A stretch of DNA of 64,000 nt from contig OX375879.1 of NCBI GenBank assembly GCA_947359465.1, positions 121,474,557 through 121,538,556 on the forward strand, written 5' to 3'. The position numbers and the translations under genes are program-made. The stretch comes from Metellina segmentata (Eukaryota > Arthropoda > Arachnida > Araneae > Tetragnathidae). The notes beneath the pieces were generated by a model. The model worked only from the letters and a program-made list of their open reading frames with translations, was not told where the DNA came from and ran no database searches. Positions 10,801-18,170 of this stretch are shown here, piece after piece (position 1 is the stretch's first letter; each line of letters starts with the position of its first letter).

Positions 10801-13167
10801 GTAAAAATCGACTTAATAACTGCTCTGCTTTTATTCATAACTAGCTGAACAAACCGGCGTTGTTCGGGTTTCAAATATGACCGCGACATGTCCATGTGTT
10901 AACTAAAATACACAAACCCTGTAGAGCATGTTTCCTTGTTCATGTCCAATTATTGCAGGAAAACAAACTTTATATTTTAAATTTGGGGCTACAAGGGGAA
11001 CTTTTAGGACTACCTGTGTGCGAATTTTCATGGCTAAATATACAATGTTTTCCTCAGTGTTCTAAATTATAAGTGTACCAAATGGGGTATGGATTGGTCA
11101 AACAGTGTAAATTTGTATATATACATTGTATATATATATACAGGGTGGTCATAAAAAAAACTTGGCCGACATTTGGACCTCTAGTGGCCGTTTCGTTCAA
11201 CCGATCGAGATGAGATTTCAGATATAGTTATTCAGAGGTATGAGCTCGGGATTCTGCGAACGACAACAAAGTGGCGCTCACAGTTACGGTTATAGGTAGA
11301 GAAACTCGAAATTTTCGAATGGCAACACCCACTTTTTTCTGTCTCAAAATGCTCAGCGCATGCGAAAACCCTAAATAGCGTTGGAACGGTACGTGTATCA
11401 CAAAAAACGGAAGCGTTATGCACTCACAAAAAACAGCTCTGCGAACGTGCAACAAAACCACGATCGGGGCACACGAAAGAAATTTGCATATGTTGGAGGC
11501 AAGACACCAACCACAGAACGCCTTTCGCCAAATATTCAGCCAGATCTTCAGTTGGGAGCTCGTACATGCCAACGAAATGACTCTGTCAGCGAAAGTTAAT
11601 GGAAAATTGGTAAAATTCTATTATTAAAATGGGATGAATGCCGTGGAAGGGACCTTGCGTGTTTACCGTCGAAACCATCGCCACATACGAGGCCCATGTA
11701 TCTGGCGAAAAGCGTTCTGTGGTTGGTGTCTTGCCTCTGTTATATGCAAATTTTCTCCGTGCGCCCAGAACGTGGTTTTGTTGGCCGTTCGCAGAACTGT
11801 TTTTTGTGCGTGCATAACGCGTCCGTGTTTTGTGATACACGTACCGTTTCAACGCTCTTTAGGGTTTTCACATGCGCTGAGCATTTTGAGACTGGAAAAA
11901 GTGGGCGTTGCTATTGGAAAATTTCGAGTTTCTCTACCTATAACTGTAACCGTGAGTGCCACTTTGTAGTCGTTCACAGAATCCCGAGCTCATACCTCTG
12001 AATAACTATATCTGAAATCTCATCTCAATCGGTTGAACGGAACGGCCGCTAGAGGTCCATATATCGGCCAAGTTTTTTTATGACCACCCTGTATATATAT
12101 ATATCACCAAATGAAAGAATTTGTTTACTTGTACCGCTTATTCAACTCAATTTGAACAATTTGTGATTTACCCTGTCTTGGGGCAAATTTTCTATACCTA
12201 ATTTTACCAAAGTGTAGCTTTGGGATTTCATTGGACTTTAATTTCTTGTCTGACTAAAATTAAGTCATAAAAGCCTTGTGTTAGTTCATGAAACTACAAA
12301 AATAGAACCATGTGAATGATCAAAATGCCTTTGATGTAACACAATGTTGTGTACCGTGCTGTGATGCGTATATTATAATTGAATGAACAACAGGGGAATG
12401 AGTCTATTATAGTGCGGGAAAAGGCAGTCAATATTGGGTCAGAAGACTTTGTAAAAAGTGTGAAACCTTGTTAGGGGAAGGCTGCCATGACCAAAAGCAT
12501 GAATGGTCATTGCCGTGAGTGGTTTTCCCCCTATAACGTGTTGTCAGAATTGCCGTGTTTGGATAATACTATTGTTCAGCTCGTATACTTAGAATTAGAA
12601 GACGCCAGTTGTAGCATCGATTTCCTTACGTTACCACCAGACCTCTAAATTAATTGGGTCGTGGTAGCTCAGAACCCACTGCGCTAGCAACCGTCGATTG
12701 GAGGTGGAGAAGGTTCGATTTATGTCAGGTGCGTTCCTTCCTGACTGCATTTCTTTCTTCTGTGTCAGTAAAATTTTTACTGTGTGTGAATTTATTACTT
12801 GATATTGTATGCCTTGTGTCTAGCATAGCATGGCCAAATATGGCCCTTGCGCCATAAAATCACAAAACCAACCAACTAACCTAACGTAACTAACTGACCA
12901 TTTCAAAACCACCGAGTTCCAACTGCCAATTCGAACTATTTATGTTTTATTCAGTTGAACTTTTGAGAACTGAGACCCTGACAAATAGATGCTCTACTTT
13001 AAATGTTGCACACAAACTATGCGAGTCAAAAAGAGAAACACTTCAAGCCACAAACCTCTGTGAATGTAGCTCATGTAAATTAAAATTCCGCATCCGATGA
13101 CTGTTGCAAGCAGCAAGCTAGCCCACTTGTACCGCTGGGTTTTACTTTGGACGCAATTCAAAGACAT
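1802..13167 (-). CDS. M13-family metallopeptidase (neprilysin-like), 5' part of gene, four coding exons
   Basis: This is a type II membrane zinc endopeptidase of the neprilysin/endothelin-converting-enzyme family, which cleaves peptides at the cell surface. Four minus-strand exons (13056-13167, 7648-7707, 5882-6034, 1802-1882) have GT/AG borders, and each junction is phase 1. The joined product starts MSLNC, has a basic tail, then a membrane anchor (WASLLLATVIGCGILIYMSY, about residues 15-34). After it come EKLTQENCQEACTSKECV, LAASNLLENMNVGADPCENF and YSFVCGNLLEKM, matching the family pattern C-x(n)-CVLAAS..LLxNM(D/N)xxxDPCEDFYxFxCG. The last visible exon, ending VYDSCMSD, fits the following helix with its conserved Cys. 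The HExxH zinc site and the C-terminus are beyond the left edge. Which M13 paralogue this is cannot be told from the N-terminus alone. Introns reach 5.3 kb and are full of transposons. Confidence 0.88.
2061..2135. repeat. fragment of piggyBac-like MITE (GACGAGATATCTCGTC family)
   Basis: It begins TTAACC and continues TGTCTCGATGAGGTATCTCG, the left-end pattern of the MITE seen more completely at 31623-31828 and 60298-60506. The right half is lost or scrambled. Confidence 0.5.
2837..2980. repeat. 31-bp minisatellite, about 4.6 copies
   Basis: A unit of the form CCTACCGAGGACAAAACCGA followed by TTCATTAGATA repeats with a 31-bp period and a few substitutions per copy. It falls in a 123-codon open frame (2639-3010). 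A 31-bp period shifts frame each copy, so that frame is probably not a gene. Confidence 0.85.
3006..3350. repeat. two SINE-A fragments in opposite orientation
   Basis: 3006-3176 is the 5' half of SINE-A on the minus strand; read in reverse it begins near ACCGTGATAGCTCGGTTGG and holds the B-box-like TTCGAAACTCC. 3228-3350 is the 3' half on the plus strand, with the family core CATCTAACCGTGGTTCAAAA and GTCGCCAATAGCCCGTT. The two halves sit back to back, either two insertions or a rearranged copy. Confidence 0.75.
3499..4041. mobile_element. hAT-like MITE with subterminal GTGCACCT repeats
   Basis: The ends are CAGGGCTCGAAATA on the left and its near complement TATTTCGAGGCCT on the right, flanked by ACCTAAC and ACCTAAG, compatible with an aged 8-bp target duplication. 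Inside each end GGTGCACAGGTGCAC-type repeats recur. No transposase is present. The hAT assignment comes from the end sequence and duplication length and is tentative. Confidence 0.6.
4580..5160 (-). pseudogene. Tc1-type transposase pseudogene fragment
   Basis: On the minus strand the reading runs through a Tc1 transposase core: SDESRFQL, LTTTADLFRDVKG, SGTFTAQRFVDDILLPLVLP, then GLTFQQ, a stop, and NARPHTARVA, RSARTSDLSPIQQIWD. The order matches Tc1 elements (SDESRF ... QRYVDDIL ... FQQDNARPHTA ... SPDLSPIEHIWD). The second catalytic Asp of QQDNARPH is replaced by the stop codon, and other stops and frame changes are present, so the copy is inactive. The terminal repeats were not identified. 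Confidence 0.85.
5640..5852. repeat. piggyBac-like MITE copy (GACGAGATATCTCGTC family)
   Basis: It holds several ACGAG..CTCGT palindromes alternating with GATCTGGTCAGTTTTGCTAA-type spacers, and ends CGTCGAGACAACCACCGG. It abuts the M13 exon at 5882-6034, so the repeat sits only about 30 bp inside the intron. Confidence 0.65.
5882..6034 (-). CDS. M13 peptidase coding exon 3: DPCENFYSFVCG signature
   Basis: The 153-nt exon has acceptor TTCTTGTGCAG and donor AAGG|GTAAGT. It encodes SNLLENMNVGADPCENFYSF, then VCGNLLEKMGEEEDYS and a helix ending STKLNLKG. The DPC-x-FY-x-F-x-CG block is the best-known N-terminal signature of the M13 family. Confidence 0.92.
6121..6374. repeat. piggyBac-like MITE copy
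   Basis: The left end is TTACCCTCCATCTGG and the right end CAATGACCAAGAAGGTTAA. Inside are GACGAGACATTTCGTTCATC and GAGGTATCTCGTCCATC units. The near-TTAA border and the CCCT..AGGG ends resemble piggyBac-type termini. Confidence 0.65.
6489..6720. repeat. degenerate tandem repeat, AGAAT..TTCGATTGGTC units
   Basis: A unit of about 55-60 bp centred on GATTCTATTGGATC / GATTCAATTGGTTC / TTCGATTGGTCATT / GTTTGATCACTTCCTTGGAA recurs about four times with many changes. It lies in intron 2 of the M13 gene. No coding role is evident. Confidence 0.4.
7648..7707 (-). CDS. M13 peptidase coding exon 2: Cys-rich linker
   Basis: This 60-nt exon has acceptor TTTCGTTGTAG and donor GCAG|GTAAGT. It encodes KLTQENCQEACTSKECVLA, the short extracellular linker whose Cys residues form conserved disulfides in M13 enzymes. 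It enters and leaves in phase 1, matching both neighbours. Confidence 0.85.
7822..8204 (-). repeat. SINE-A copy, minus strand, with an extra plus-strand head fragment
   Basis: 7901-8204 reversed begins with an accepting-arm-like ACCGTGGTAGCACGGTTGG, then the CCAAAGACCGTGATG region, the core CAGACTGTGATTCAAAATTA and the tail CGCCAATAGCCCGTTGCG. 7822-7855 has a plus-strand B-box-like GGATTCGAATCCAG, part of another head. It is the most complete copy left of 20 kb. Confidence 0.75.
8310..8644 (+). mobile_element. mariner internal-deletion derivative
   Basis: Inverted ends TACGAGGTCTGTCAGGAAAG and CTTTCCTGACAGACCTCGTA flank 335 bp with TA at both borders. Inside, at about 8502-8590, is a mariner-like N-terminus read as NIEQRYRIEFCVKELKESAN then ETFEKLK, but a stop follows the first three codons and the catalytic region is gone. 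Confidence 0.85.
8645..11140. other. M13 intron 1, AT-rich, mostly unexplained
   Basis: No exon is visible. It contains a short piece of the GACGAGATATCTCGTC MITE at 9682-9755, a poly-A run near 10728-10747, and at 10850-11040 a dispersed repeat containing CCGGCGTTGTTCGGGTTTC and GGACTACCTGTGTGCGAATT, which recurs inverted at 14690-14880. The rest shows nothing I can name. Confidence 0.5.
11141..12091. mobile_element. 951-bp foldback element with about 395-bp inverted arms
   Basis: The left arm (11141-11535) and right arm (11697-12091) are long inverted copies, differing by scattered substitutions, around a 161-bp centre. Outer ends are CAGGGTGGTCATAAAAAAA, set in TATATATA on both sides, which suggests TA-target insertion. 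Several overlapping open frames on both strands (about 63-114 codons) mirror one another because of the arms and look non-coding. No transposase motif is visible, so it is probably non-autonomous. Confidence 0.9.
12655..12885 (+). repeat. SINE-B copy, best example
   Basis: The head is GTCGTGGTAGCTCAGAACCC with CACTGCGCTAGCAACC and GAAGGTTCGATTTATG, an A-box/B-box layout typical of a tRNA-derived SINE. The middle is TTCTGTGTCAGTAAAATTTT. The tail is GGCCAAATATGGCCCTTGCG, CCATAAAATC and an ACCAACCAACTAACC run. The same tail appears at 14460, 27910, 28150, 44640, 46100 and 59940. Confidence 0.8.
13056..13167 (-). CDS. M13 peptidase coding exon 1: start codon, cytoplasmic tail, membrane anchor
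   Basis: The ATG is at 13167 reading left. The exon encodes 37 codons plus one base: a short tail with Lys and Arg, then a hydrophobic signal anchor ending near MSYIHR. The donor is AGAG|GTTTGT. An acceptor (TTCCATTCCAG) lies one base before the ATG, so the 5' UTR must begin in a separate exon further right. The hanging G pairs with the first two bases of the next exon to give Glu. Confidence 0.82.
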
Positions 13168-13262
13168 TCTGGAATGGAAAATTGGTGATTATAAACTAGA
13201 AAATATTCTATCATACTGCTTAAAGACTTTTCATGATGCTCTGAACTAGTCGTTAAATTTCA

Positions 13263-13395
13263 AAAAATAATTAACGTAATACATCTACAAAATAATATAA
13301 TAAAATAATAATTAACGTAATACTTCTACATAGTAAAAATAATTAACGTAATACATCTACATAGTAAAAATAATTAACGTAATACATCTACATAT
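13263..13395. repeat. 32-bp-period AT-rich tandem repeat, about 4 copies
   Basis: The unit AAAATAATTAACGTAATACA with TCTACATAGTA recurs about four times, the first spacing longer than the rest. It lies about 100 bp upstream of the M13 start-codon exon, in the 5' UTR intron. Confidence 0.85.
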
Positions 13396-13995
13396 ATTTT
13401 CAGTGCCAGGGCAAAAAGGGTAAAGTCCAATTTTGATGGTTCTAAAAGAGTCGAGTGCATCGTTATTTTAAAAAATAATCTAATGTGCTCAAAATCGAAA
13501 CTAAATGAACTATCAATATAAATTGCAATTATTTGTATCATGGCATAATTCTTTTTCTTCATGACTATTTGGGAGAAAGGGTGAAATATTCAACTTATGA
13601 TTCTGAGAAGTTGTCATTTCAACTCAATCACTTTCGCCCTGACAAGGAAGGTACATTTCTTGAAAGATAGTTTCGAATTTATAAAATTGTCACACGTCAA
13701 CATGAAGGTAATATTTTTCATGTAACCTAAAATTAATAATTGTTTAATTAATTATGTATGGGTGGCATCACACTCAAGAAAAATCGAAAGTGTAGGTCCT
13801 CGCTTAATGAATATGGTTTAACATTATTTTTCATCGCTTTCACATTTTGATATTGAAATCTATGAGATTCCATCTGAACGAAGTGAAGGATTGTCATGAT
13901 TGCTAAATTAACAAAATCACAGCTCACATTGGATAGTAACACGAAGTAAACAAGGGAGTGACAATTAAAAATGTGCACAAGTGTGCACTAAACTC

Positions 13996-14200
13996 ACCTG
14001 TACTTGTATCAACTTCTATTATGGAACCAAGAATAATTACAATGCAGGAAACCAGCTTGATATCACGTCAGAGAGGCGTTTTCTATCATCCAACTCTCAG
14101 CTCTCACGTGAAGAGAAATATTTTTGAAATCTAACACCTGCAACTCTTCTCCCACATTGACTAAGGAAGCTCGCTGTACACTCTTACAATCCTACTTTGT
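13996..14200 (-). other. candidate 5' UTR exon and promoter region of the M13 gene
   Basis: A good donor (GTACAG|GTGAGT on the minus strand) ends at 13996, and the start-codon exon has its own acceptor at 13168, so an upstream untranslated exon is required. This is the nearest plausible donor. Its 5' limit is a guess, and no TATA box or initiator is certain. Confidence 0.3.
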
Positions 14201-14210
14201 TACACCTCTG

Positions 14211-14440
14211 TACGTCATCCCTTCATGGGGTTTTGTTGATCACGATTGGTCGGATCGTCATGGGCAAGATATCTCATCCATCATTATCTGACTTATTTTT
14301 AATGACGAGATATCTCGTCCATCATAATCTGGCTAATTTTTCTAAGGACGAAATATCTCGTCCGTCAAGATCTGACCAGATTATCTAGTGATTGTGTATT
14401 TGATAAGATACCTCGTCTATACCAACACTAGGAGGGTTAA
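14211..14440. repeat. piggyBac-like MITE copy
   Basis: It contains CGTCATGGGCAAGATATCTC, ACGAGATATCTCGTCCATC and ACGAAATATCTCGTCCGTC units and ends CTAGGAGGGTTAA. The left border is unclear. Confidence 0.65.
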
Positions 14441-14573
14441 TAATAATGCATGAAAGACCATATGAATGGTTGGTTTGGGGTTTTATGGCGCAAGGGCCCT
14501 ATTTCGCCAAGCTGCGCCAAAAACAAGACAGACATTGTCAAGTAATTGTGAAAAGAAAGGATGTAGAGAAGAT
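14441..14573 (-). repeat. SINE-B 3' part, minus strand
   Basis: GGTTGGTTTGGGGTTTTATG, GCGCAAGGGCCCTATTTCGC and CAAGCTGCGCCAAA are the reverse of the SINE-B tail. The copy runs into the TA microsatellite at its 5' side. Confidence 0.75.
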
Positions 14574-14574
14574 A

Positions 14575-14626
<52 letters not shown>
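14575..14626. repeat. (TA)n microsatellite, about 26 units
   Basis: An uninterrupted TA dinucleotide run of about 52 bp. Open frames through it translate to alternating Ile-Tyr and are artefacts. Confidence 0.97.
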
Positions 14627-14628
<2 letters not shown>

Positions 14629-14689
14629 TAATGGACCGGACACCAGCGGATTTGCATAAGATCCGACTGCATCCGACATGCACTGCGGA

Positions 14690-14875
14690 AAATGTAGGCT
14701 ATTTTTTCCTGTCTTCAGATCAATCTGTAGTCATGAAAATTGGCACACAGGTAGTCCCAAAAGAGCCCCTCGAAGCCCCAATTTGAAAATCTAAATTTTG
14801 TTTTCTTGCAATAAATGGAAATGAACAACGAAACACGTTCTACAGAGTTTGTGTATTTGAGTTAACTAACACAGT
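14690..14875 (-). repeat. dispersed repeat, inverted relative of 10850-11040
   Basis: TGAAAATTGGCACACAGGTA, GTCCCAAAAGAGCCCCTCGA and ACACGTTCTACAGAGTTTGT match, in reverse, the segment at 10850-11040. Related GGCACACAGGTAGTCC text occurs near 36310, and a variant near 22380. Confidence 0.7.
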
Positions 14876-15720
14876 GCTCCCCAACCTTTTTATCGCCGCG
14901 GACCGGATCAACGTTTGATAATTTTAACGCGGCCCACTGAGGGGGGGGGGAGTTTATTGTTTATATTTTAGATTGTTTTGATTTGAATTTTTAATTTGAT
15001 TGCATTTAAACATGCCTTCAAAATAAAATACAGTTCCACCAAAAAATGAATATAAAGTGATTTAACATTTTAACTCATTAGACCGCTAAATCAATGAGAA
15101 CCCTGAGCATGTTTCTTTGCGACGAGACTGTTTCATCTGGGGGTAATAGGAGACAATGACACCCGAAGTGTGTTGCTTATGTCCAGTTTATACCGTTGTT
15201 TTGTTTTGGTTGCTATCACTGCAGAAAACCCCGCTTCAGATAGGTTGTCGGAAATGGCAATAGGGATTTAAGTGCTGTGGTGGCAATCTCAGGGTATTCC
15301 GCCATGACTTTAATCCAGAACACCAGCAGAGTTGTTGTCTGGAACGTAATTTTAAGGCCGCCTTCATTTGCAATCTCCAGCTGTTGATCTTCTTCTTGCA
15401 CAGAATGCTAGATTCGCCAGATTTGTTGACAAATAGATCGCGGATTCATTCCTTATAGTCCGTGGGGCTTTTGTGTTTGGGTCTGTTGTGCTCTTTTAAA
15501 AGCAAAGACAGGTGATCGTGCACCAACTGGGAGAATGAATGTTTAGGCTCAGTCTTACCTAAAATCTCCACTAATGTCTGAAACATGTCCAAAATGCCTC
15601 TGATCACGCGCAGTCCCCACAATTTAAGTTTTGCTTTAAATGCAGCTACTTTGTCTGCCAACTTGAAAACAGTTGTCACATTTGTCAAAATTGGAAAATA
15701 GACACATACAGAATTCAGAA
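14876..15720 (-). pseudogene. hAT transposase relic with left terminus
   Basis: The left end CAGTGCTCCCCAACCTTTTT then CGCCGCGGACCGG is of the type seen in animal hAT elements. Minus-strand pieces (15446-15688 and 15216-15401, plus flanks) read VFKLADKVAAFKAKLKLW, FSQLVHDHLSLLLKEHNRPK, then EYPEIATTALKSLLPFPTTY and SEAGFSAVIATKTKRYKL. The last resembles the hAT C-terminal dimerisation domain, LLxFPTTYLCExGFSxLxxIKTK. Stops and frameshifts break it, and the right terminus was not found. Confidence 0.8.
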
Positions 15721-15871
15721 ATCATAATTGAAGCTCTAGTAACAGAACAGATTTCAAGTTCTGATTTACCGCCTCTGTTCTGATTTTAATTTGAGTGGAC
15801 ATTTCATAGATAAAAACCGCACAAACCCGAGAGAAATACACCACAGTAAATAAAATGGAAATAATTTATAA

Positions 15872-15902
15872 ATGAACACTGTTTAATGAATTATAGTTAT
15901 GA
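15872..15902. repeat. 31-bp sequence shared with 17052-17082
   Basis: AAATGAACACTGTTTAATGA followed by ATTATAGTTAT occurs at both places with no difference I can see. The second copy is inside the 1.6-kb inverted-end element. Edges are read by eye and may be off by a base or two. Confidence 0.75.
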
Positions 15903-16573
15903 CGCCGGGTTGTTCAGCTAGTTTGTAATAGTTAAATAATTCTACAGAAAAGAGTCCACATTCTTCAAGTTATTTTTTATTGATCTGTTTTCCTTTGATT
16001 TTTTTTTAATTCTAAATTACTCAACCACTAGTAACGGACTGACTTGTTAGTTCATCCAGTGAATATGCATCATTTTTTGGTTAAAAATGTAAAAAGTAAA
16101 AAGTAAACTATGCAATGTTAAATTTGACAAACATTTGAAAATGAATGAACATTTGACTCCTCACAAATCAACTGAATTTGGTTGCAGTAGGAAAAGCATT
16201 AACACCCGTTCTGATTGTATAATCTGGTTCTGAGATTCCATAACTAACTTATGAATTTTTCAGAGTGATTATTCCTGTGTTGCCAGATTCGAAACACGAA
16301 GAGTGGAATTAAATTACTTCTAACTACTATATGACTATCATTTCTTATTGCTCTTTTTACTTTTCCAATACCGAACCACTTGATGCCTACTCTCAAAGGT
16401 TTTAACTTCTTAAATCCGATCATACAGCTTTGCAAAAAGCAATTGGGTTTCATTATTTATAAATTGTCTTTGTGCCCGCATGTCAAATGTGTCTGCAGAA
16501 AGATCAGTTCATATTAAACTAATTTTGAAAAATTTAGACGGTCAGTTGTAATAACATTTAAAAAAATATCCTT

Positions 16574-18170
16574 GGGTCATTCCACGTAAAATGAGCAAAT
16601 CAGTGACTGACACATCACCGTTTTTAATGATAATTAATTTTTGAATAGATCACATATAGCAAGGAGGAACTGCCAAATATAAGAAGTCAAAAATGTGTAT
16701 TTTATTTTTTTATTGAATTTTAATGTTCAAGGTCACACAAATGTAGATTTTTTAGCAAGAATAGTAGCCTGTTTGAGACCCTATATTTCAATAAGTTATG
16801 GACACAAATTAAAAAAAATTTTTCTTTGTTACATTCTTTAGTAAAAGGTTTTTTTAGGAAATGTCATAATACAGTTTTATATCCGTCACTGTTCATTCTC
16901 AGAAATCAGCGAAAGTAACATTTTTACCTAGATGGAAATTATTGTTTTATTTTATGGCATGATGAATCAAAAAAGGCGGGAAAACGCCAGTAAGACATCC
17001 ATTTCCGTCTTTGAAAGAGATGCTGTTACATACAAGTTCAGATAACCGAATAAATGAACACTGTTTAATGAATTATAGTTATAAATATTCTTGGTTTGCT
17101 AAACAAAGAGCTTCGAACATCGGCGATTGTTCGATTGCAATCCAGAAGTGTTCCATCTGTGACCACAGCCATTACGGGAACGCGTAACTATCATTGCTAC
17201 ATTCCTATTCCTAACTGTACGACACAAATTCGTGTTTCCTATTTTGCAAAATTTAACATGGGAGTTTAACCACATAGTGAATTTGAAAAGGTAATTAGTT
17301 AAAAGTCATAATATCTATGTTACTAAGTTAAAATTTTTAAACTTGTTTTTTTCTGCTTTTATAATTCACTTTTTTAGTTAAAAATGATCTGGTCTTTCTT
17401 TGTTGATTTAGGGTTTCATTATCTGTATTTAATTTCTCTGTTATCATTGAAATTCTCGCAATATGCATAGACTGAAGAGCAAATGTTGTGATATTTATTC
17501 TATTATTGTTGCTTAGGTCTCAGATTTCAACCCCGAATATTTTTTACAAGTAATAAACATATTAAACTGTATTCTTGTGAAATGTCGGTTTTATCATAGC
17601 TGTCCTTCATTTGATTTCTTATGCCTATGAGTAGAATATTGTCATTTTGCTATTTTCGTTAGCTATTTTGAAGATGAAATAATTAAAATGCGACTTCCAA
17701 ACTCTATCAGTAATAATATCGTACCTAGCACTGTAACTGGTATGAATTTAAAGAATGTCGTAAGATTTCTTTAACCCATAGAAATGTTTTTAATTCTGTC
17801 AAAAATGACAATTTTCCATTTTTTGCAACTAATTTTTAGATTAAATATAATGTTTATAAAATTTTTGTTGCAAAGTGAAAAAAGACAATTTTGTACAGAT
17901 TATAAAGACGTAAAACATGTTTGTCTACGTTAAGTAGTTTTTGAGAAACAGAACTTCAAACTTGCAACATTAAACGATCTCACAAATGCTCTTCAAAGTT
18001 CCAAGTCCTTAAAATGCCTCAAACTTCAAAAATATTTAATTTTGAACCTAAATTTTTTGGATATTGTTATTTATACATAAACTAAACTACTGTACCAAAT
18101 TTCATGGAAATCCATTACCATACGGCTACAGGTTTTTTCTGATTTTTGTTCATTTCACGTGGAATGACCC
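16574..18170. mobile_element. 1.6-kb non-autonomous DNA transposon with inverted ends
   Basis: The left end GGGTCATTCCACGTAAAATG and the right end CATTTCACGTGGAATGACCC are inverted over about 26 bp with few mismatches. The flanks share CCTT. The interior is AT-rich with no transposase-like frame, so the superfamily is unknown. Confidence 0.75.

Noticed and set aside
11228..12001. Six overlapping open frames of 63-114 codons on both strands
   Set aside because: They mirror each other because of the foldback arms; Ser/Arg/Cys-rich text without domain motifs.
14437..14786. Four open frames through (IY)n
   Set aside because: Products of the TA microsatellite and SINE-B.
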